Positions 22,856 to 32,660 of a DNA stretch of 49,118 nucleotides are shown here, piece by piece. The DNA lies in NCBI GenBank assembly GCA_045593905.1, contig JAZNXL010000009.1, positions 1 through 49,118 of the forward strand, given 5' to 3'. Each line of letters opens with the position of its first letter. Within the stretch, counting starts at the first letter, position 1. Both the position numbers and the translations under genes were made by a program. This DNA is from RGIG9041 sp045593905 (GTDB lineage Bacteria > Bacillota > Clostridia > Oscillospirales > QAKW01). Below the pieces are notes generated by a model. That model made no database searches and had not been told where the DNA came from. It saw only the letters and a program-made list of their open reading frames with translations.

Positions 22856-25369
22856 TTACTTGCACTCGTACCACGACCTTCCCCAGTTGGTGTCGGCAGC
22901 AAGGCGCACATTTAGTTTAAGTGCATTTTCCATTTCGGTTGTAAGAAGTTTACAAACAGCGTCTTTTTCGTTTTCGGGTGCTTCAATAATAAGTTCATCG
23001 TGCACCTGTAAAATAAGCTTTGCTTTAAGACCGTTTTTTAAAAGCGCCTTACGGGTGTTTACCATTGCAATTTTAATAATATCGGCAGCGGTGCCCTGAA
23101 TTGGGGTGTTAAGTGCCACACGCTGACCAAAACTGCGAGTGATAAAGTTTGAAGACGCAAGCTCGGGTAAATACCGGCGTCTGTTTAAAAGCGTTGTAAC
23201 ATATCCGTTTTCGGTTGCCTTTTCTACAACCTCTTTCATATATTTTGAAACCCCTGAATAGCGGTTTAAATAGCTATCAATATATTGCTTTGCCTGTGCC
23301 TTGGTAACGCGAATATCCTGAGAGAGCGAAAAGTCAGAAATGCCGTAAACAATACCAAAGTTAACCGCCTTTGCCGCTCTTCGCATATCGTCAGTTACAA
23401 AGCTTACAGGAACGTTAAACACGCCTGCGGCGGTAACTGTGTGTATATCCTCGCCGTTTTCAAACGCATCAAGCATTACCGCGTCGTTTGCAATATGTGC
23501 AAGTACTCTAAGTTCAATTTGCGAGTAGTCGGCATCAACAAGCACGCTGTCGTCACCCGATACAAACATCTCGCGCATTTTACTGCCAAGCGGTGTGCGT
23601 ACGGGGATGTTTTGTAAATTAGGCTCGGTTGACGAAATTCTACCTGTTTGTGTAACAGTCTGATTAAAGCTTGAATGAATTCGTCCGTCGTCGCCTATAA
23701 GCGTCAAGAGTCCGTCGCAGTAGGTCGATTTTAGTTTTACATACTGCCTGTACTCAAGTATTAAGTCAACGATTGCGTGCTCGCCCGAAAGCTTTTGTAA
23801 AATCTCGGCGCTTGTTGAGTAGCCTGTTTTTGTCTTTTTGCCGTGCGGAAGACCTAAAAGCTCAAACAGTATACGGCCAAGCTGTTTAGGTGAGTTTATG
23901 TTAAACTCCTCGCCTGCCAAAAAGTAAATTTGCTGCTCAAGCGACTCTATGTTAGCGCCCAGCTTTTGTGAGTATTTTATAAGCGCGTCTTTGTCTACCG
24001 CAAAGCCGATGTTTTCCATATCGGCAAGCACAACTGTAAGCGGAAACTCAATGTCATAAATCAGTTTGTTTTGGTCGCGCTCGTCTATTATTTTTTGTTG
24101 CGCGTCTTTAATTTGCTTTAAAACCGAAACGGCGCTCGGCACAAGATTTTGCTCGTCAATATTCGCATTTAAAAGTGTTTTTGCAATGTTTTTGAGTGTG
24201 TATTCCGACTGTGACGGGTCGATTACGTACTGCGCCACCTCAATGTCGTAAAACGACTCAAAGTCTTGCTTTTGCAAAAGCATTTCTTTGTAAATATCCT
24301 TTGGTTTAAAGGTGAATTTTTTAATATTATCGTTGAGTAACAGCGATAAATAGTTTTCAAAAATTGCAATGCCGTCTTTGGTATCGGCATACATTTTTTC
24401 GTTTTCTATTAAAAAGTAAAGTCCGTTTTTGCAAAAATAGTCAAGATATTTATCGGCAGTTGCCAAAAACTGCTTTTTAGCGGTAACGTACTCAACCTTT
24501 TGTTCAAGCCCCATCGACTTTATAAAGCCCGAAAGCGAAAGCCTGTCTAAAATGGGTAAAAGCGCTTTTTCGTTATACTCTTTTACCGTCATTTTGGCGT
24601 TATCTACCTCAATTGGTACCTCTTTGCAAATTGTTGCAAGCTTGTACGAAAGCTCGGCACTCTCTTTGCCGTCAATAAGCTTTTGGCGCACACCTGCTTT
24701 AATGCTATCGTCATCAAGGTTGTTATAAACACCCTCGAGCGAGCCGAATTTTTGAATAAGCGAAAGCGCACCCTTTTCGCCAATTCCTGCAACGCCTTTA
24801 ATGTTGTCAGAGCTGTCGCCCATAATCGCTTTAAGGTCAATAAGCGCGCTCGGTTCAAGCGCGTATTTTTCAAAAATAGCGCTTTTATCGTAAATTTCAA
24901 CCTCTGACATACCGCCGCGTGTTACAGGCATAATAACGCGAACGTTTTCGGTTACAAGCTGAAAATCGTCGCGGTCACCCGATACAATATCACACTTATA
25001 GCCGTTGTCTTCGCAATATTTTGACAGCGTACCGATAATATCGTCAGCCTCGTAGCCTTCTTTTTCAAAAATACAAACGTTCATTGCCTTTAAAATTTCT
25101 TTAAGCGGCTCAAACTGAACGCCGAGCTCGTCGGGCATTGCGTGACGGCCCGCCTTGTACTCGTCGTACATTTTATGTCTGAAGGTTTTTGCGCGCAGGT
25201 CAAATGCCACCGCAACCATATCAGGCTTTGACATTTCAAAGTACTTAAAATAAAGCTTTAAAAAGCCGTATACTGCGTTGGTGGGTGTGCCGTCGGCGGC
25301 GGTTAAGCCTTTTATGGCATAAAAGGCGCGGTTTATTATTGAGTTGCCGTCAAATACAAGCAGTTTCAT
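22856..25369 (-). CDS. polA: DNA polymerase I
   Basis: An 837-aa repair and Okazaki-fragment polymerase. The 5'-nuclease domain (1-290) keeps FDGNSIINRAF, YEADDIIGT, SGDRDDFQL and MGDSSDNIKG. The polymerase domain keeps motif A VDADYSQIELR, motif B RRAAKAVNFGIVYG and motif C VHDELI. The middle domain lacks the DxE exonuclease I motif (FLIENEK is where DTETD would be expected), so proofreading is probably lost, as in Bacillus and Thermus Pol I. Overlaps the pseudouridine synthase gene by 4 bp. Confidence 0.96.
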   Translation of the reverse strand: MKLLVFDGNSIINRAFYAIKGLTAADGTPTNAVYGFLKLYFKYFEMSKPDMVAVAFDLRAKTFRHKMYDEYKAGRHAMPDELGVQFEPLKEILKAMNVCIFEKEGYEADDIIGTLSKYCEDNGYKCDIVSGDRDDFQLVTENVRVIMPVTRGGMSEVEIYDKSAIFEKYALEPSALIDLKAIMGDSSDNIKGVAGIGEKGALSLIQKFGSLEGVYNNLDDDSIKAGVRQKLIDGKESAELSYKLATICKEVPIEVDNAKMTVKEYNEKALLPILDRLSLSGFIKSMGLEQKVEYVTAKKQFLATADKYLDYFCKNGLYFLIENEKMYADTKDGIAIFENYLSLLLNDNIKKFTFKPKDIYKEMLLQKQDFESFYDIEVAQYVIDPSQSEYTLKNIAKTLLNANIDEQNLVPSAVSVLKQIKDAQQKIIDERDQNKLIYDIEFPLTVVLADMENIGFAVDKDALIKYSQKLGANIESLEQQIYFLAGEEFNINSPKQLGRILFELLGLPHGKKTKTGYSTSAEILQKLSGEHAIVDLILEYRQYVKLKSTYCDGLLTLIGDDGRIHSSFNQTVTQTGRISSTEPNLQNIPVRTPLGSKMREMFVSGDDSVLVDADYSQIELRVLAHIANDAVMLDAFENGEDIHTVTAAGVFNVPVSFVTDDMRRAAKAVNFGIVYGISDFSLSQDIRVTKAQAKQYIDSYLNRYSGVSKYMKEVVEKATENGYVTTLLNRRRYLPELASSNFITRSFGQRVALNTPIQGTAADIIKIAMVNTRKALLKNGLKAKLILQVHDELIIEAPENEKDAVCKLLTTEMENALKLNVRLAADTNWGRSWYECK

Positions 25370-26247
25370 AATAAATTCTCCATATCTTCCGGAATTGGTG
25401 CTTCAAAATAAAGCTGTTCTTTTGTTACAGGGTGTGTAAATTTTATGTTTACCGAGTGAAGCGCGTGGCGGTTTATTCCGCCCAAAAACTCGGTGCCGTA
25501 TAAAAAGTCGCCAACAACCGCGTGGCCAATGTGCGACATATGTACTCTTATTTGGTGGGTTCTGCCCGTTTCGAGCCAAAGCCTTGCAAGTGAAAACTCG
25601 CCCTCTTTTAAAATCTCGTAGTGTGTTATGGCGTGCTCGCCTTTTTCAAAATCGACACAGCGCTTTATTGCCGAGCCGTCAGCACGTGCAATCGGAGCGT
25701 CAATCACGCCCTCTTTTTGCTTGGGGCAGCCCTCTATTACCGCAAGGTACTCGCGGTGAATTTTGTTGTTTTTTAAATCGTTTGACAAAATTCCTGCCGA
25801 CAATGCATTTTTTGCAACAAGTATTATACCGCTTGTGTTTTTATCAAGCCTGTTTACCGAACGCACCGCGCAGTCGTCGCCGTTTTTTAAAAAGTGGTGT
25901 GTAAGCGCGTTTGCAAGCGTTGTATCGTAGTTGTTTTGTGAGGGATGCGTTGCCATAAACGGCGGTTTATTTACAACAATAACGTCGCGGTCTTCGTAAA
26001 TTATATCAATCGGTATATCGCGAGCCACCGCCGACTCACCCTCTTTTTCACGGATATACACCGTCAGTTTGTCGCCCTTTTTAAGCGTTTTTTGAACAGT
26101 TACCTTTTTGTTGCGTATGAGTATTCCGTGCGGGTTATATTTAATGTCTTTTATTATTCTTGACGAAAACCCCTGCGCTTTTAAAAACGTAAGCACAGTT
26201 TTTTGGTGGAAGTTTTCGTCTATTACAAACTCAAGCTTTCGTGTCAT
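25366..26247 (-). CDS. RluA/RluD-family pseudouridine synthase
   Basis: A 293-aa rRNA or tRNA pseudouridine synthase: an N-terminal S4-like domain (about 10-70) and a catalytic domain with VNRLDKNTSG, whose aspartate (D135) is the nucleophile, then GRTHQIRVHM and a HALHS motif. The HRLD consensus reads NRLD, a common variant. The rRNA target cannot be assigned by eye. Starts inside the rqcH stop (ATGA). Confidence 0.92.
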   Translation of the reverse strand: MTRKLEFVIDENFHQKTVLTFLKAQGFSSRIIKDIKYNPHGILIRNKKVTVQKTLKKGDKLTVYIREKEGESAVARDIPIDIIYEDRDVIVVNKPPFMATHPSQNNYDTTLANALTHHFLKNGDDCAVRSVNRLDKNTSGIILVAKNALSAGILSNDLKNNKIHREYLAVIEGCPKQKEGVIDAPIARADGSAIKRCVDFEKGEHAITHYEILKEGEFSLARLWLETGRTHQIRVHMSHIGHAVVGDFLYGTEFLGGINRHALHSVNIKFTHPVTKEQLYFEAPIPEDMENLL

Positions 26248-27974
26248 AGGTTTTCGCTCTCCATAGGTTTTACAACAACAGTATTATAGCCGTTATAAAC
26301 TACCATACCCGGTCTTGCACCTACAGGCTTTTTAACGTTTTGTACAGGGCAATAATCTACCTCTACCTTAAGGTCGTTTTTTGCCTTGCTATAGTATGCA
26401 CAAAGCCTTGCAGCATACTCAATAACCGAATCAGGAACATCACTCGAGCCGCAGCAAATAAGCACGTGCGACGAATGTATGTTTTTGGTGTGCAGCCAAA
26501 TATCGTTTTTGCGCGAGAGCTTAACTGTTATAAGGTCGTTTTGAATATTGTTTTTACCAACAAGAATTTTAAAGCCGTCTTTTTCAAACTCACGCGGCAT
26601 TGTGGGTGCTTCTGAGTTTTTAATGCGTTTGCCTGTGCGCAAAAATCCGCCGTTTATAAGCTCATTTCGTATGCCGTTTGCATCGGCAACAGTTTCGCAG
26701 TCGCAAAGCGCATAAAACACGCTTTCAAGGTAATCGAGCTCTTTTTGGTCTTTTTCAATAAGACCTGTAAGTATTGCCGCCGAGTTTTTGGCCTTGGTGT
26801 ATTTTTTAAAATAAACTTGCGCGTTTGCGCTGGGTGATTTATCCGCACGAAGCGGGATAGTTATCTCGTTGCAGTTATCGTAATAATTTTCAGTAACAAG
26901 CTTTGTCATACCGCTTTGCATTTTAAAAAGGTTTGCGTTGATAAGCTCACCGTAAACGCGGTATTTTTCGGCGTTCTTTGATGCTTCGAGTTCTTTTTTG
27001 CGCACCGCCATTGTTTTAGAAATTCGCGCCATAAGCCTTGTAATAAACTGCGACAGGTCTTTTGTTTTTTGCTCAAGCCTTGTCTTTTTACCCGATGCAC
27101 TATAAAAAGTATCAACAGCCTTTGACACACTGTCAAAGCCGATACACTCACAAAAATCGCCGTACTGGGTAATATTCAAAAACGAAAAATCAACAAGCTT
27201 TCCGTTGTCTTTTTGTTTTACTACGGTAGGCACGCAGCTGCCGTTTTTAATATCGTTTTTTATGTTATCTATAAGCGCAAGCAGTCTTTGACCGTCACCT
27301 GTACCAAGCTGGCGCACACGCATTTCACTCTTGCCGCAAGCTCTGTAGGCAAGCTCTCTTGCAACAACAGGCGAAATGCCGCAAAAGGTGTTCATAATTG
27401 CGCTTTCAAATGTAATTTCGGGGTTTTTATATATCCCTTCAACCGACTCGGCTGATATAATATCGGTTTTGTCGGTTTGCTTTGGGGGCGGTGTATAGGT
27501 TGCCTGCGGCAAAATACATCTTCCGCTGCTGCCCGATAAATCAACACGCCGTATCGCGTCAATGATTTTGTTATTGTCATCAACAACAATCATATTTGCC
27601 GACCTGCCCATAAGCTCAACCACAACCGTTTTGTAAACAGTTTCAAAAAAGTCGTTTTTGCACTCAAACTCAAACTTAACTATGCGCTCAAAGTCGGGCA
27701 TATACACACGCATCAATTTTGCGCCGTTAAAGTGCTTGCGCATAACCATACAAAATGTTGGCGGCACCTTTGGGTTTTCGGGCTCGTCGTCGGTTAAGCA
27801 AACACGCGGTGCGTTGGTTGACGCGTTAATTAAAAGCCTGTACTTTGCGCGTCCGCGCATAACAAAAATAACCTCATCGCGTGAGGGCATAAACACCTTT
27901 TCAACACGGCTGTCTTTTAAACCGTCGTTAAGCTCGGCTGTTAAATATGTCAAATAACAAGCATCAAGCGACAT
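26244..27974 (-). CDS. rqcH: NFACT family protein RqcH (Rqc2 homologue)
   Basis: A 576-aa ribosome-quality-control factor formerly annotated as fibronectin-binding protein. Domains in order: NFACT-N (1-200, with MSLDACYLTYLTAEL and PPTFCMVMRKHF), helix-hairpin-helix, coiled coil (about 300-400), and NFACT-R with NDIWLHTKNIHSSHVLI. RqcH recruits tRNA-Ala to stalled 50S subunits and adds alanine tails. It has AGGAGA before the ATG and overlaps the downstream gene. Confidence 0.94.
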   Translation of the reverse strand: MSLDACYLTYLTAELNDGLKDSRVEKVFMPSRDEVIFVMRGRAKYRLLINASTNAPRVCLTDDEPENPKVPPTFCMVMRKHFNGAKLMRVYMPDFERIVKFEFECKNDFFETVYKTVVVELMGRSANMIVVDDNNKIIDAIRRVDLSGSSGRCILPQATYTPPPKQTDKTDIISAESVEGIYKNPEITFESAIMNTFCGISPVVARELAYRACGKSEMRVRQLGTGDGQRLLALIDNIKNDIKNGSCVPTVVKQKDNGKLVDFSFLNITQYGDFCECIGFDSVSKAVDTFYSASGKKTRLEQKTKDLSQFITRLMARISKTMAVRKKELEASKNAEKYRVYGELINANLFKMQSGMTKLVTENYYDNCNEITIPLRADKSPSANAQVYFKKYTKAKNSAAILTGLIEKDQKELDYLESVFYALCDCETVADANGIRNELINGGFLRTGKRIKNSEAPTMPREFEKDGFKILVGKNNIQNDLITVKLSRKNDIWLHTKNIHSSHVLICCGSSDVPDSVIEYAARLCAYYSKAKNDLKVEVDYCPVQNVKKPVGARPGMVVYNGYNTVVVKPMESENL

Positions 27975-27977
27975 ACA

Positions 27978-28727
27978 CTATCTCCTGCTTACAGGGTTGT
28001 TATTAACAAAAGCGGTAATTTCAACGCCTTTTAACTGTTTTTCAAGCTCGGCTGCAAGCACCTTTACAACAGGGTTTTCGGTTTCAAAGTGGCCAAACGA
28101 AAACAGGTTTATGCCAAGGTTTTTAGCCGCAACAAAAACACTGTGCTTGCACTCGCCTGTAACACAGGTATCAATACCCAGTTGTTTTGCAAGATACGGC
28201 ACAGCACCGCCGCTACCGCCACCGCAAACAACGCGTTTTACAGGTCCTGATATAACCGCATCGCATCTGTCTGATGGAAGCGATTTGCAAGCGTTTTTAA
28301 TAAACTCGTCGGGCGACGAAATATCGCTGTCGCCAACGCGTAAAAGCATAACGCCGTCAAGGTCGGCTTTTTCAATATTTTTAAGTCCGCAAGCCTTTGC
28401 AAGTGTGTCACTGACACCGCCGTTTGATGCATCAAGGCAGGTGTGCGCCGAAATAACGTTTACACCGTTTTTAATGTAGTGGTAAACTGCGTTTTGGGGT
28501 GTTACGCTCTTTAGTGCATCGTACACAAGCGGATGATGGCTTACAACAAGGTTTGCGCCCTGTTTTTTTGCGCACTCAAGCGCGTCAAGGTCGGCATCGA
28601 GTGTTACAACAATGGCGCTGACCTCGTCGCCCATATCACCGCACATAAGCCCAACGTTATCCCAGGAATATGCGCTTTTAAAATCGCAGATTTTATCTAT
28701 TGCATTATAAACATCAATTACTTTCAT
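27978..28727 (-). CDS. Nif3-like dinuclear metal-centre protein (YqfO type)
   Basis: A 249-aa Nif3/DUF34 protein without the central insertion of B. subtilis YqfO. Metal-binding elements are VVSHHPLVYD and SAHTCLDAS in the N-terminal half and FSFGHFETEN near the C-terminus. The biochemical role is uncertain despite the 'GTP cyclohydrolase 1 type 2' label used in databases. It is joined to trmK by a 4-bp overlap, as in the B. subtilis trmK-yqfO pair. Confidence 0.92.
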   Translation of the reverse strand: MKVIDVYNAIDKICDFKSAYSWDNVGLMCGDMGDEVSAIVVTLDADLDALECAKKQGANLVVSHHPLVYDALKSVTPQNAVYHYIKNGVNVISAHTCLDASNGGVSDTLAKACGLKNIEKADLDGVMLLRVGDSDISSPDEFIKNACKSLPSDRCDAVISGPVKRVVCGGGSGGAVPYLAKQLGIDTCVTGECKHSVFVAAKNLGINLFSFGHFETENPVVKVLAAELEKQLKGVEITAFVNNNPVSRR

Positions 28728-29377
28728 AGCTGTTCCCTTTCGAGCTGGTTTAAAATATGTTTATGGCGTAAAAGCCTTGCTTTATCGGGCGAGTTCGACT
28801 TTTCAATGCAGGATACTGCAAACAAAACCCGCTCTTTTTCTTTTTGTATAAACTTATAAAACGCATCGTCTTTTTGCGCGTTTACAAAATACCCGTTGTT
28901 ATTACACTCGCCTGTGTACTTAACAAGCATTGCGTTATAGTGCCTGAAGCCTTGCATACAAAACACCTGTTTTAAAACGGTGTAGCCGTTTTTAAAAAGA
29001 TAGTCAAGCAGCTCGTAGTATGCGCTTTGCGGTTGCAGTACAAGGTAGGCGTTTGTTTTTTTTGCGCTTATAATACTCTCTATAAGCTCGCCGCCCATAC
29101 CTGCCATTACAAAGCAGTCAACCGCGTCAAAGTCGTTTTGGTCAATACTCAAAAACCCGTTTGAAAGCACCGTTTTAATTTTGTCTGAAAGCCCGTTTTC
29201 GCGTATGTTTGCATCGGCACTTATAAGCGGACCTTTGTTAACATCGCACGCGAGCGCCTTTGGTGCCTTGCCGTTTAAAACAGCAAAAACAGGCAGCTTT
29301 GCGTGGTCAGTTCCAATGTCGCATAACACTCCGTTTGGAACAAGGTCGTATACCATTTTTAAGCGTGTATCAAGCAT
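28724..29377 (-). CDS. trmK: tRNA (adenine(22)-N1)-methyltransferase
   Basis: A 217-aa Rossmann-fold SAM methyltransferase: DIGTDHAKLPV is the SAM-binding motif I, GMGGELI the second landmark and LVLQPQSA the catalytic loop region, as in B. subtilis TrmK. It methylates A22 of some tRNAs. First gene of the seven-gene leftward operon (trmK to tsaD), divergent from the thioesterase gene. Confidence 0.93.
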   Translation of the reverse strand: MLDTRLKMVYDLVPNGVLCDIGTDHAKLPVFAVLNGKAPKALACDVNKGPLISADANIRENGLSDKIKTVLSNGFLSIDQNDFDAVDCFVMAGMGGELIESIISAKKTNAYLVLQPQSAYYELLDYLFKNGYTVLKQVFCMQGFRHYNAMLVKYTGECNNNGYFVNAQKDDAFYKFIQKEKERVLFAVSCIEKSNSPDKARLLRHKHILNQLEREQL

Positions 29378-29442
29378 AAGTTTGTCCTTTAAATTACTAT
29401 AATATCACATTATATAATAAATATATTAATTTTACAAGTATA

Positions 29443-29471
29443 TTGACTTTTAATGCTCGAAATATTATATT
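29443..29471 (+). promoter_or_regulatory. Putative sigma-A promoter of the thioesterase operon
   Basis: TTGACT (29443-29448), 17 bp, TATATT (29466-29471), about 20 bp before the thioesterase ATG with its AAAGGAA site. Confidence 0.55.
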
Positions 29472-29492
29472 TGAAAAAGAAAGGAAATTGCT

Positions 29493-30215
29493 ATGAACAG
29501 ATACGACTATACTTCTAAAATTAAAATGGGCAATATCGGCATGGGCGCAAAGCTCGGAATTGTCGAGGCTATGGATATATTTCAAAACGCGGTTATGGAG
29601 CATACCAAGTTTTTAGAGCTTGATTTTGAAAGTATGCTTAAAAAATACAACGCAAAGTGGGTTATTGCCCGCGCAAGATTTGAACTTAACGATACGCTGG
29701 TTATGGGCGATGACTACACAGTATCAACCTGGCCGCTAAAGGCGGGTCCGCTTCGTTTTGAACGTGTATTTAAAATAACAAGCGGCGAAAAAGAAATTGT
29801 AAACACCCTTACCGAGTGGTGCGTAATTGATGCCGACACAAACGCGGTTATCCGCTCAAACAAAATCGACTTTCCTGTAACCGACTACTTAACCGACAAA
29901 GGCATTTCGGGTAAGTTCAGCGTGCTCAAGCTCGAAACAACTGCGGCTGACGAGGTTTACAGCCGTACAATGCGCGCAAGCGACCTCGATTTTAACAATC
30001 ACGTAAACAACATTTCTTACATAAAGCTCGCACTCGACTGCTTTACAAGTGCCCGGCTAAAAGCACTCCGAATTAAAAGCTTCGAAATGTATTATCTCTC
30101 GCAATGTTTCGAGGGCGACACAATAACACTTTACAAAAAGGAACACGAAAACGGCTGGTATATCGAGGCAAAATGCGGCGAGCGCCCTGTTTTCAGATGC
30201 ACGGTGAATTTATGA
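29493..30215 (+). CDS. Acyl-ACP thioesterase (FatA-like double hotdog)
   Basis: A 240-aa double-hotdog acyl-ACP thioesterase: N-terminal hotdog with MGNIGMGAKLGIVEAMDIFQ and the second with RASDLDFNNHVNNISYI, which carries the N-x-H-x-N catalytic signature. It releases free fatty acids from acyl-ACP in the cytosol. It overlaps trmL by 4 bp (ATGA). Confidence 0.93.
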   Translation: MNRYDYTSKIKMGNIGMGAKLGIVEAMDIFQNAVMEHTKFLELDFESMLKKYNAKWVIARARFELNDTLVMGDDYTVSTWPLKAGPLRFERVFKITSGEKEIVNTLTEWCVIDADTNAVIRSNKIDFPVTDYLTDKGISGKFSVLKLETTAADEVYSRTMRASDLDFNNHVNNISYIKLALDCFTSARLKALRIKSFEMYYLSQCFEGDTITLYKKEHENGWYIEAKCGERPVFRCTVNL

Positions 30216-30697
30216 TTAACATAGTTTTGGTTGAGCCTGAAATACCGCAAAACACAGGCAACATTGCGCGCACATGCGCCGCGACAGGTATGAAACTACA
30301 CATTATAAAGCCTATAATGTTTGAAATTTCCGACCGCACGGTAAAGCGCGCAGGTCTTGATTATTGGCAGTACCTCGACCTTACAATTTACGAAAACTAC
30401 CAGGAGTTTTTAAGTAAAAACGAGGGCGAGTTTTACTACTGCACCACAAAAGGTAAACATATTTATTCAGATGCCGATTTAACAGGCGACAACGTTTATC
30501 TTGTGTTCGGCAAAGAAACAAAAGGCCTTGATGAAAAGCTTTTAAAAGATAACTACGACCGCTGTATACGAATACCTATGATAAACGATGCGCGTTCTTT
30601 AAACCTTTCAAACTCGGTAGCAATAATCGGCTACGAGGCACTTCGTCAGCAAGGCTTTTGGGAGCTTAAAACCGAGGGAGAGCTTACAACATTATGA
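30212..30697 (+). CDS. trmL: tRNA (cytidine(34)-2'-O)-methyltransferase
   Basis: A 161-aa SPOUT methyltransferase: EIPQNTGNIARTCAATG is the N-terminal motif, VFGKETKGLDEKLL the knot region and NLSNSVAIIGYEALRQ the C-terminal SAM-binding knot. It modifies the wobble position of tRNA-Leu. The true start is ATG 30212 overlapping the thioesterase stop; the frame extends further upstream without support. Confidence 0.94.
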   Translation: MINIVLVEPEIPQNTGNIARTCAATGMKLHIIKPIMFEISDRTVKRAGLDYWQYLDLTIYENYQEFLSKNEGEFYYCTTKGKHIYSDADLTGDNVYLVFGKETKGLDEKLLKDNYDRCIRIPMINDARSLNLSNSVAIIGYEALRQQGFWELKTEGELTTL

Positions 30698-32592
30698 AAA
30701 AGCAACTAACACTTATTTTGATAGCTCTGATATTACTGTTAAACATCGGCTTTGCAAACGTTGCGCTTGCAGCAACGCTTCCGTCGCAGTATAAAACCGA
30801 ACTGTTACTGCCCGCTCAGGCTCAGCTTTCAACAAGCGTTTGCTGGGCGTTTACGCATAATGAGGTAATATCGGCAAACGTTGCAAAAACCACAGGCGTT
30901 TTATACGATTTTTCAGAAGAAAGCGCAAAGTTTGAAACGGCGCGCGGCGCTACCTACGGCTATAACCGCAGCGCAAACGAGGGCGGCAACGAGTATATGT
31001 CTACCGCGTACCTTGCAAGGCAGGGCATAACGCTCGAAAAAGACGAGCCGTTTACCACCACCGAAACAAGAACTGTAAACCCCGCCGCGCTTACTCATTA
31101 CGGTTATTTAAAAAGCACTAAATTTTATAATTACCCAACTTATAATAACCGCGAACAATCGGCACAAAAACCGCAGGCTATTCAAAAAATAAAAGAGCTT
31201 GTGTACCAGTACGGTGCGGTCGGTTCGTCAATGTATTTTTTATCGGCCGAAACCAACCCCGAATACCATAGTGCAAACCGCGAAAACTACTATTACAACG
31301 GCAACGCCTACTATTCAAACCACTCGGTTACAATAGTCGGCTGGGACGACAACTACAGTAAATATAAATTTGCCCAAACACCCGAAGCAAACGGCGCGTT
31401 TATTGTAAAAAACAGCTGGGGCAACTACCACCAAAACGGTAGCTCTTGCTATGTTTATGTTTCATACTACGATGCAATTATTACAAGCGAGTTTTTTACA
31501 TCAGAATACTCAATTTCAAACGAGCTTTTTAACAACACCTACCAATACGACTACTACGGTTGGTCAAGTGACAGCTCTTTAAAAGGAAACACAGCGCTAT
31601 GTGTAAACCGCTTTAATTCAAACAAAATCAACGAGCAGTTAACTGCTGTTTCGTACTATGTATCGCAGCCGGGTACGACGGTTGAGGTTTATCTTTGTCA
31701 AAACAAAGATTTTAAAAACAAAAACTCATATATAAAGCTTACAACAAAGCAACACGACTCAATGGGCTATTACCTTACCGAAATTTCACCTGTAAAGCTT
31801 ACAAAAGGCGAGTACTATATTGGCATAAACTATATTTCAACCGACCAATCAACCAAGTTCCCGCTTCAGTACAATGTAGATGTTGTAACAGGCTCTGAAA
31901 CATTGCCAAATACCTGCTATGTATCAGACAGTTTTGAAAGCCTTAAACCGCTTGATGATATTCCGCATCTTGTTCGCGGCGGTGCAATGCTGCCAATAAA
32001 ATCGTTTACCCGCTCGCTTTCAGACGTCACAACGATTCAACAAGCCTTTGCCGATGTCGACACAAATCTTTGGTATAACGACGGCATAAACTACTGCGCA
32101 ACACGAACAATTTTTTCAGGTGTTGGCAATAATATGTTTGCGCCCGACAATGCAATGACACGCGCAATGTTTGTAAAGGTACTTGCAAACATCTCGGGCG
32201 AAAATTTGAGTGGCTACACCTCGCCGTTTTACGATACCGAGGCCGGTAGCTGGTATGAAACCGCGGTTGCATGGGGATATGCAAACGGCATTGTAGCGGG
32301 TGTATCCGATACCGCCTTTGACCCGCACGCGCCGGTAACACGCGAGCAAATGTGTGCGCTTTTATTCAGGTTTACAAACTATATGGGAATAAAGCTGCGT
32401 AATATTTCGCCAGCCAAGACCTTTAGCGACGGCGCGTCTATTGAGGCGTATGCCAAAGACGCCGTAAACGCGTGCACTGTAGGCGGAGTTATTAACGGCC
32501 ACGCAAACGGCAGCTTTACGCCAAAAAACAGCGCCACACGCGCCGAGGTTGCAGTAATGCTTACAAATTTGTGCAAAAATTATATTTATTAA
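30694..32592 (+). CDS. Secreted papain-like (C1) protease with three SLH domains
   Basis: A 632-aa surface protein. A signal peptide (about 1-26, ending VALAA) precedes a C1-family domain in which the oxyanion Gln44, catalytic Cys50 (TSVCWAF), His210 (SNHSVTIVGWDD) and Asn240 (VKNSWG) are readable. The middle part (270-440) looks like the beta-sandwich 'lectin-like' domain that follows such proteases. Three SLH repeats (about 450-632, e.g. FADVDTNLWY, FYDTEAGSWY, FSDGASI) should anchor it to the secondary cell-wall polymer. Oddly, its ATG overlaps the trmL stop, placing a surface protease in a housekeeping operon. Confidence 0.9.
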   Translation: MKKQLTLILIALILLLNIGFANVALAATLPSQYKTELLLPAQAQLSTSVCWAFTHNEVISANVAKTTGVLYDFSEESAKFETARGATYGYNRSANEGGNEYMSTAYLARQGITLEKDEPFTTTETRTVNPAALTHYGYLKSTKFYNYPTYNNREQSAQKPQAIQKIKELVYQYGAVGSSMYFLSAETNPEYHSANRENYYYNGNAYYSNHSVTIVGWDDNYSKYKFAQTPEANGAFIVKNSWGNYHQNGSSCYVYVSYYDAIITSEFFTSEYSISNELFNNTYQYDYYGWSSDSSLKGNTALCVNRFNSNKINEQLTAVSYYVSQPGTTVEVYLCQNKDFKNKNSYIKLTTKQHDSMGYYLTEISPVKLTKGEYYIGINYISTDQSTKFPLQYNVDVVTGSETLPNTCYVSDSFESLKPLDDIPHLVRGGAMLPIKSFTRSLSDVTTIQQAFADVDTNLWYNDGINYCATRTIFSGVGNNMFAPDNAMTRAMFVKVLANISGENLSGYTSPFYDTEAGSWYETAVAWGYANGIVAGVSDTAFDPHAPVTREQMCALLFRFTNYMGIKLRNISPAKTFSDGASIEAYAKDAVNACTVGGVINGHANGSFTPKNSATRAEVAVMLTNLCKNYIY

Positions 32593-32599
32593 AAATACC

Positions 32600-32628
32600 T
32601 TTATTTTACAAACAAAGTATGGTATACT
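32600..32628 (+). promoter_or_regulatory. Putative murA promoter
   Basis: A weak -35 TTTATT (32600-32605), 17 bp, and an extended -10 TGG-TATACT (TATACT at 32623-32628), 32 bp before the TTG start of murA. Confidence 0.45.
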
Positions 32629-32660
32629 AAATGTTAGTGTAAGTAAAAGGAGGCGGCAAT

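Noticed and set aside
30694..32592. Frameshift or pseudogene in the protease-SLH gene
   Set aside because: The frame is open through all domains, and the Gln/Cys/His/Asn catalytic set is present.
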